Assembly (NCBI GenBank): GCA_014378065.1
Contig: JACMOK010000090.1
Coordinates: 1 to 36,470 of the forward strand
Source of the DNA: Flavobacterium sp.
GTDB taxonomy: Bacteria > Bacteroidota > Bacteroidia > Flavobacteriales > Flavobacteriaceae
DNA length: 36,470 bases
Direction of reading: 5' to 3'
Made by a program: the position numbers and the translations under genes
Notes under the pieces: generated by a model
What the model saw: only the letters and a program-made list of their open reading frames with translations
What the model was told of the DNA's origin: nothing
The model's database searches: none
In this document: piece after piece, positions 34,200-36,470 of the stretch
Layout: every line of letters begins with the position of its first letter
Numbering within the stretch: position 1 is the first letter of the stretch

Positions 34200-35069
34200 T
34201 TATTTAAAGCGTAGTCTAAATTTGTTCATTGTGAGTTTTTCTCCGTTGTCACTAAAAAAATCTTTAATTTTAAGAAGCCCTTTACCGCAAACGATAATGT
34301 AGGCGTCTTCATGTTTGAACAGTACTTTTCCGGCTGTGCGATTGATTATTTTAACGTCAGGCCATACTTCGGCATCAAAGATTCGAGCTTTTGTGTCCTG
34401 ATAATTTGTGCAGGCGCCCTTGTAGGGAAAACCCACAGCGTCAATGGTTCTTTTAATTTCCATACTATCGAGCGACCAATCTATTTGATAATCTTCCTCA
34501 TCGCGCCACAAACTGAAAGTCGCCTGGGTCTCGTCTTGAATTTTTCCTTCTAAGCTACCCGCCGTAAAATTAAGGATAATTTGTTGTAGCAGAACTGCAT
34601 ATTCTTTTGCGATGGCCTCAATTGCCTGCTCAATCTTAATGGGATAGCCAATAGGGATTATTCGCTGGCCGATGATAGCGCCCTTATCAAACTCATCAGT
34701 TCCAAACAAAGCAGTCACTCCTATTTGTTCATCTCCGTTGATTAATGCAGATACCAAAGGATTAAATCCTCTGTATTGGGGCAGAATCGAATCGTGAAAA
34801 ACAATTAACGGCACATCAAGCGGAATCAACCACCGCCATCCAATGGCAATATTGAGTGTGTTTTGTGTAATCGTTTCAGGAAGAATTTGGTTTCTAAAAA
34901 TATACGTAATGTTGTTACTTTTGGCGAACATTTCGATTTCTTCAGCATAATCATTAATTACTTCTTTATCGTTGCCAATAATTAATGCACTGATATTTTT
35001 GAAATAGACAGGGTCAAGACCTTCAATCGATTCCAAACCTTTTTTCCCAAGTAGAAATAAATGAATCAT
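34200..35069 (-). CDS. Sugar N-formyltransferase-like protein (FMT family)
   Basis: 289 residues with an FMT-type core: HDSILPQYRGFNPLVSAL (92-109) and GVTALFGTDEFDKGAII (117-133). In known N10-formyl-THF enzymes the catalytic triad is Asn-His-Asp in an NxH...DxG arrangement. Here His92 and Asp128 keep the exact 36-residue spacing, but the Asn position is Val90. The C-terminal part (about 200-289) resembles the smaller FMT C-domain. Flanked by GT2 and wecE genes, it most likely formylates the C-4 amine of dTDP-Fuc4N, taking the place of WecD acetylation (inference). It starts 5 bp after the GT2 stop. Confidence 0.82.
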   Translation of the reverse strand: MIHLFLLGKKGLESIEGLDPVYFKNISALIIGNDKEVINDYAEEIEMFAKSNNITYIFRNQILPETITQNTLNIAIGWRWLIPLDVPLIVFHDSILPQYRGFNPLVSALINGDEQIGVTALFGTDEFDKGAIIGQRIIPIGYPIKIEQAIEAIAKEYAVLLQQIILNFTAGSLEGKIQDETQATFSLWRDEEDYQIDWSLDSMEIKRTIDAVGFPYKGACTNYQDTKARIFDAEVWPDVKIINRTAGKVLFKHEDAYIIVCGKGLLKIKDFFSDNGEKLTMNKFRLRFK

Positions 35070-35074
35070 AGGAG

Positions 35075-36079
35075 CTAGCAGAATTTTTTTACGGCCATTT
35101 CTTTGCTGTATCGCAACAGAAAATAATACGGAGAAATATTAAAAAACTTGGCGTATTTCAAGTAAGGCTCCACCACTCCATCGGTTTCTAATTTGTCAAA
35201 ACCCAAGGCTTTAATTTTATTGATCGTAAGGTACAACTGTTTTAAATATTTAAATGATACCAATGGAAAAAGCGCCAAAAGCACAAAATTGGCAGTGCCG
35301 TGATGAATCAGTCCCGATTGTTCTTTGGTAAAAGTATGCTTTTTACCAAAGGCTTTGATATCTAAAGCCGCATTTAAAAATCCGTTAATGGCTTTTTTTG
35401 AATAATATACGCCGGAAACCGTTGCCGACCCGATACTTGTGGTTCTTTGATGAAATTTGTGATTGTCAAATCCGACGCGTCGGGCTACCGAAAAAACTTT
35501 GGCTAAAAACAATCCGTCTTCCAAAAAAGGAACGTCTTTTGGGTACTGCAACTCATACTTTTCAAGCATGGATCTGCGGTACAAAATAGCCCAGGAACGA
35601 TCTGGATCTCGAACTGCGTTGCCACGCGAAACAAAATAACCGTTCACGCCTTCGTAAATATGTTGTTGTTGTACGCTATAATCTGTATGCCAAAGACTGT
35701 GTTCGTCGGCATCAAAAATTTCAAAACCCAAATACAAAACATCCAAATCTTGCGCTTCTGCTTTCAGCAGTTTTTCTTTCAAAGTGTTGGGCAATATATA
35801 ATCGTCGGGGTCAATCGGCATAATGTATTTTCCGTTGGCATGTGCAATGGCATTGTTTCGCGCCATAGAAACACCTTGATTTTCTTGGTTGAGCAGCACA
35901 ATATTGGCGAACTCTAATTGCAACTTTTCAACAATTTCTCGACTTTGATCTGGCGAACCGTCATTGGTCACAATAATTTCATATTCCGATTTATCTAATT
36001 CTTGATCCTCGAGACTGCGGAGGCATTTTTCGATATAATTTTCTACTTTATAAGCGGGCACGATAATACTCAAACGCAT
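35075..36079 (-). CDS. Glycosyltransferase family 2
   Basis: 334 residues, GT-A. LSIIVPAYKVENYIEKCL (3-20), the nucleotide site IIVTNDGSPDQSREI near 35, and GKYIMPIDPDDY near 83-94, with the metal-binding Asp-x-Asp-Asp, are standard GT2 features. A helical C-terminal region follows (about 200-334) with no clear membrane anchor. It should be an inverting transferase adding one sugar to the repeat unit in the cytoplasm. It starts 3 bp after the stop of another GT2-like gene. Donor unknown. Confidence 0.92.
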   Translation of the reverse strand: MRLSIIVPAYKVENYIEKCLRSLEDQELDKSEYEIIVTNDGSPDQSREIVEKLQLEFANIVLLNQENQGVSMARNNAIAHANGKYIMPIDPDDYILPNTLKEKLLKAEAQDLDVLYLGFEIFDADEHSLWHTDYSVQQQHIYEGVNGYFVSRGNAVRDPDRSWAILYRRSMLEKYELQYPKDVPFLEDGLFLAKVFSVARRVGFDNHKFHQRTTSIGSATVSGVYYSKKAINGFLNAALDIKAFGKKHTFTKEQSGLIHHGTANFVLLALFPLVSFKYLKQLYLTINKIKALGFDKLETDGVVEPYLKYAKFFNISPYYFLLRYSKEMAVKKFC

Positions 36080-36082
36080 GGG

Positions 36083-36470
36083 CTACAAATAAAATGGATT
36101 GTTTTTGTTGGCTGGCAGTCTTTTTTTGAGTGCATACCAATAGTAAAATGGATTTGTATAAAAAATCGCGAAATGATACCAACGGCTGTTCCATTGGGTA
36201 TTTTTATTCCAACCCCACTTTTGAAAAAATCCAGAAACCCAATGTATATATTGTTCTGATTTCACCATTTCCCAAGGTAAAAAAGGATGCGCTATGGCTT
36301 TGCGTACCGCGAAATTGTTGCGTAATGACGGCTTGAACAATACCCCATCACCTACATTGTTTATCGCTTTGGAGTGAATTCTGTAGCCTACAGTAGGGAG
36401 ATGAAAATAACACAAACGTTCCCCCGATTGGGTCAGCTTAAGCCACATCGGATAATCTTCGACCATACGG
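36083..36470 (-). CDS. Glycosyltransferase family 2, C-terminal part (5' end outside window)
   Basis: About 129 codons are present, open to the right edge. The first visible part reads MVEDYPMWLKLTQSG, matching the ED-x-W-L segment near the catalytic end of GT2 domains, so the N-terminal nucleotide-binding half lies outside the window. The Met at 36466 is therefore internal and not the start. The rest is rich in aromatic residues and has a KKR basic tail. Transcribed ahead of the next GT2 gene with a 3-bp gap. Confidence 0.78.
   Translation of the reverse strand, partial: RMVEDYPMWLKLTQSGERLCYFHLPTVGYRIHSKAINNVGDGVLFKPSLRNNFAVRKAIAHPFLPWEMVKSEQYIHWVSGFFQKWGWNKNTQWNSRWYHFAIFYTNPFYYWYALKKRLPANKNNPFYL

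Noticed and set aside
1..36470. CRISPR arrays, tRNA or rRNA genes, IS elements or prophage genes
   Set aside because: No spaced direct repeats, transposase-like ORFs, integrase-like ORFs or tRNA-like cloverleaf patterns were noticed; the strand is almost fully packed with polysaccharide genes.

Overview
This is an AT-rich window that looks like a surface-polysaccharide (capsule, exopolysaccharide or O-antigen type) biosynthesis and export locus of a Bacteroidota bacterium, most likely a Flavobacterium or close relative. The lineage call rests on three things: promoter boxes of the TAnnTTTG type ahead of several transcription units, little sign of Shine-Dalgarno spacing, and the protein styles seen (a Wza-like lipoprotein, a Wzc-like kinase with a YG tail, a PHP-type tyrosine phosphatase). 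There are 34 protein-coding genes, two of them cut by the window ends. No tRNA, rRNA, CRISPR array, IS element or phage gene was seen. No gene-free stretch exceeds about 195 bp.

Layout. Thirty-one genes from the right edge down to 2102 lie on the minus strand, nearly all separated by 0-50 bp or overlapping, so they probably form one very long operon or a few overlapping units read right to left. In transcription order: two GT2 glycosyltransferases (the first partial); an enterobacterial-common-antigen-like block (sugar formyltransferase, WecE-type transaminase, WecF-type transferase, AsnB-like amidotransferase, WecB epimerase); a GT4 enzyme and an EpsG/Wzy-like polymerase; an MBOAT plus SGNH-like O-acylation pair; a decoration block (methyltransferase, NodB-like protein, HisC-like aminotransferase, HAD phosphatase, TupA-like ATP-grasp); two SDR epimerases and three GT4 enzymes; a second NodB-like protein coupled to a sugar-transfer-associated ATP-grasp; a PglC-like phosphoglycosyltransferase, an OafA-like acyltransferase, a third ATP-grasp and a second PglC-like phosphoglycosyltransferase; a PglE-like aminotransferase and a PglF/WbpM-like 4,6-dehydratase; then the export genes wza and wzc.

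Tail-to-tail with wzc is the only plus-strand gene, a CpsB/YwqE-type phosphatase likely to reverse the kinase. Beyond a 195-bp divergent spacer lies a minus-strand ABC-2 polysaccharide exporter (permease complete, ATPase truncated by the left edge).

How it fits together (inference). The PglF/PglE-like pair makes an activated 4-amino-6-deoxy-HexNAc, and a PglC-like enzyme puts a sugar phosphate on undecaprenyl phosphate. About seven glycosyltransferases extend the unit, including ManNAc-type and 4-formamido-4,6-dideoxygalactose-type residues. O-acyl, methyl and possibly amide-linked groups are added, the unit is polymerised by the Wzy-like protein, and the chain leaves through Wza/Wzc. No Wzx flippase is in the window. 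The most unusual aspect is the density of decoration enzymes: three unrelated ATP-grasp ligases, two paralogous NodB-like proteins and a formyltransferase with a changed catalytic triad.
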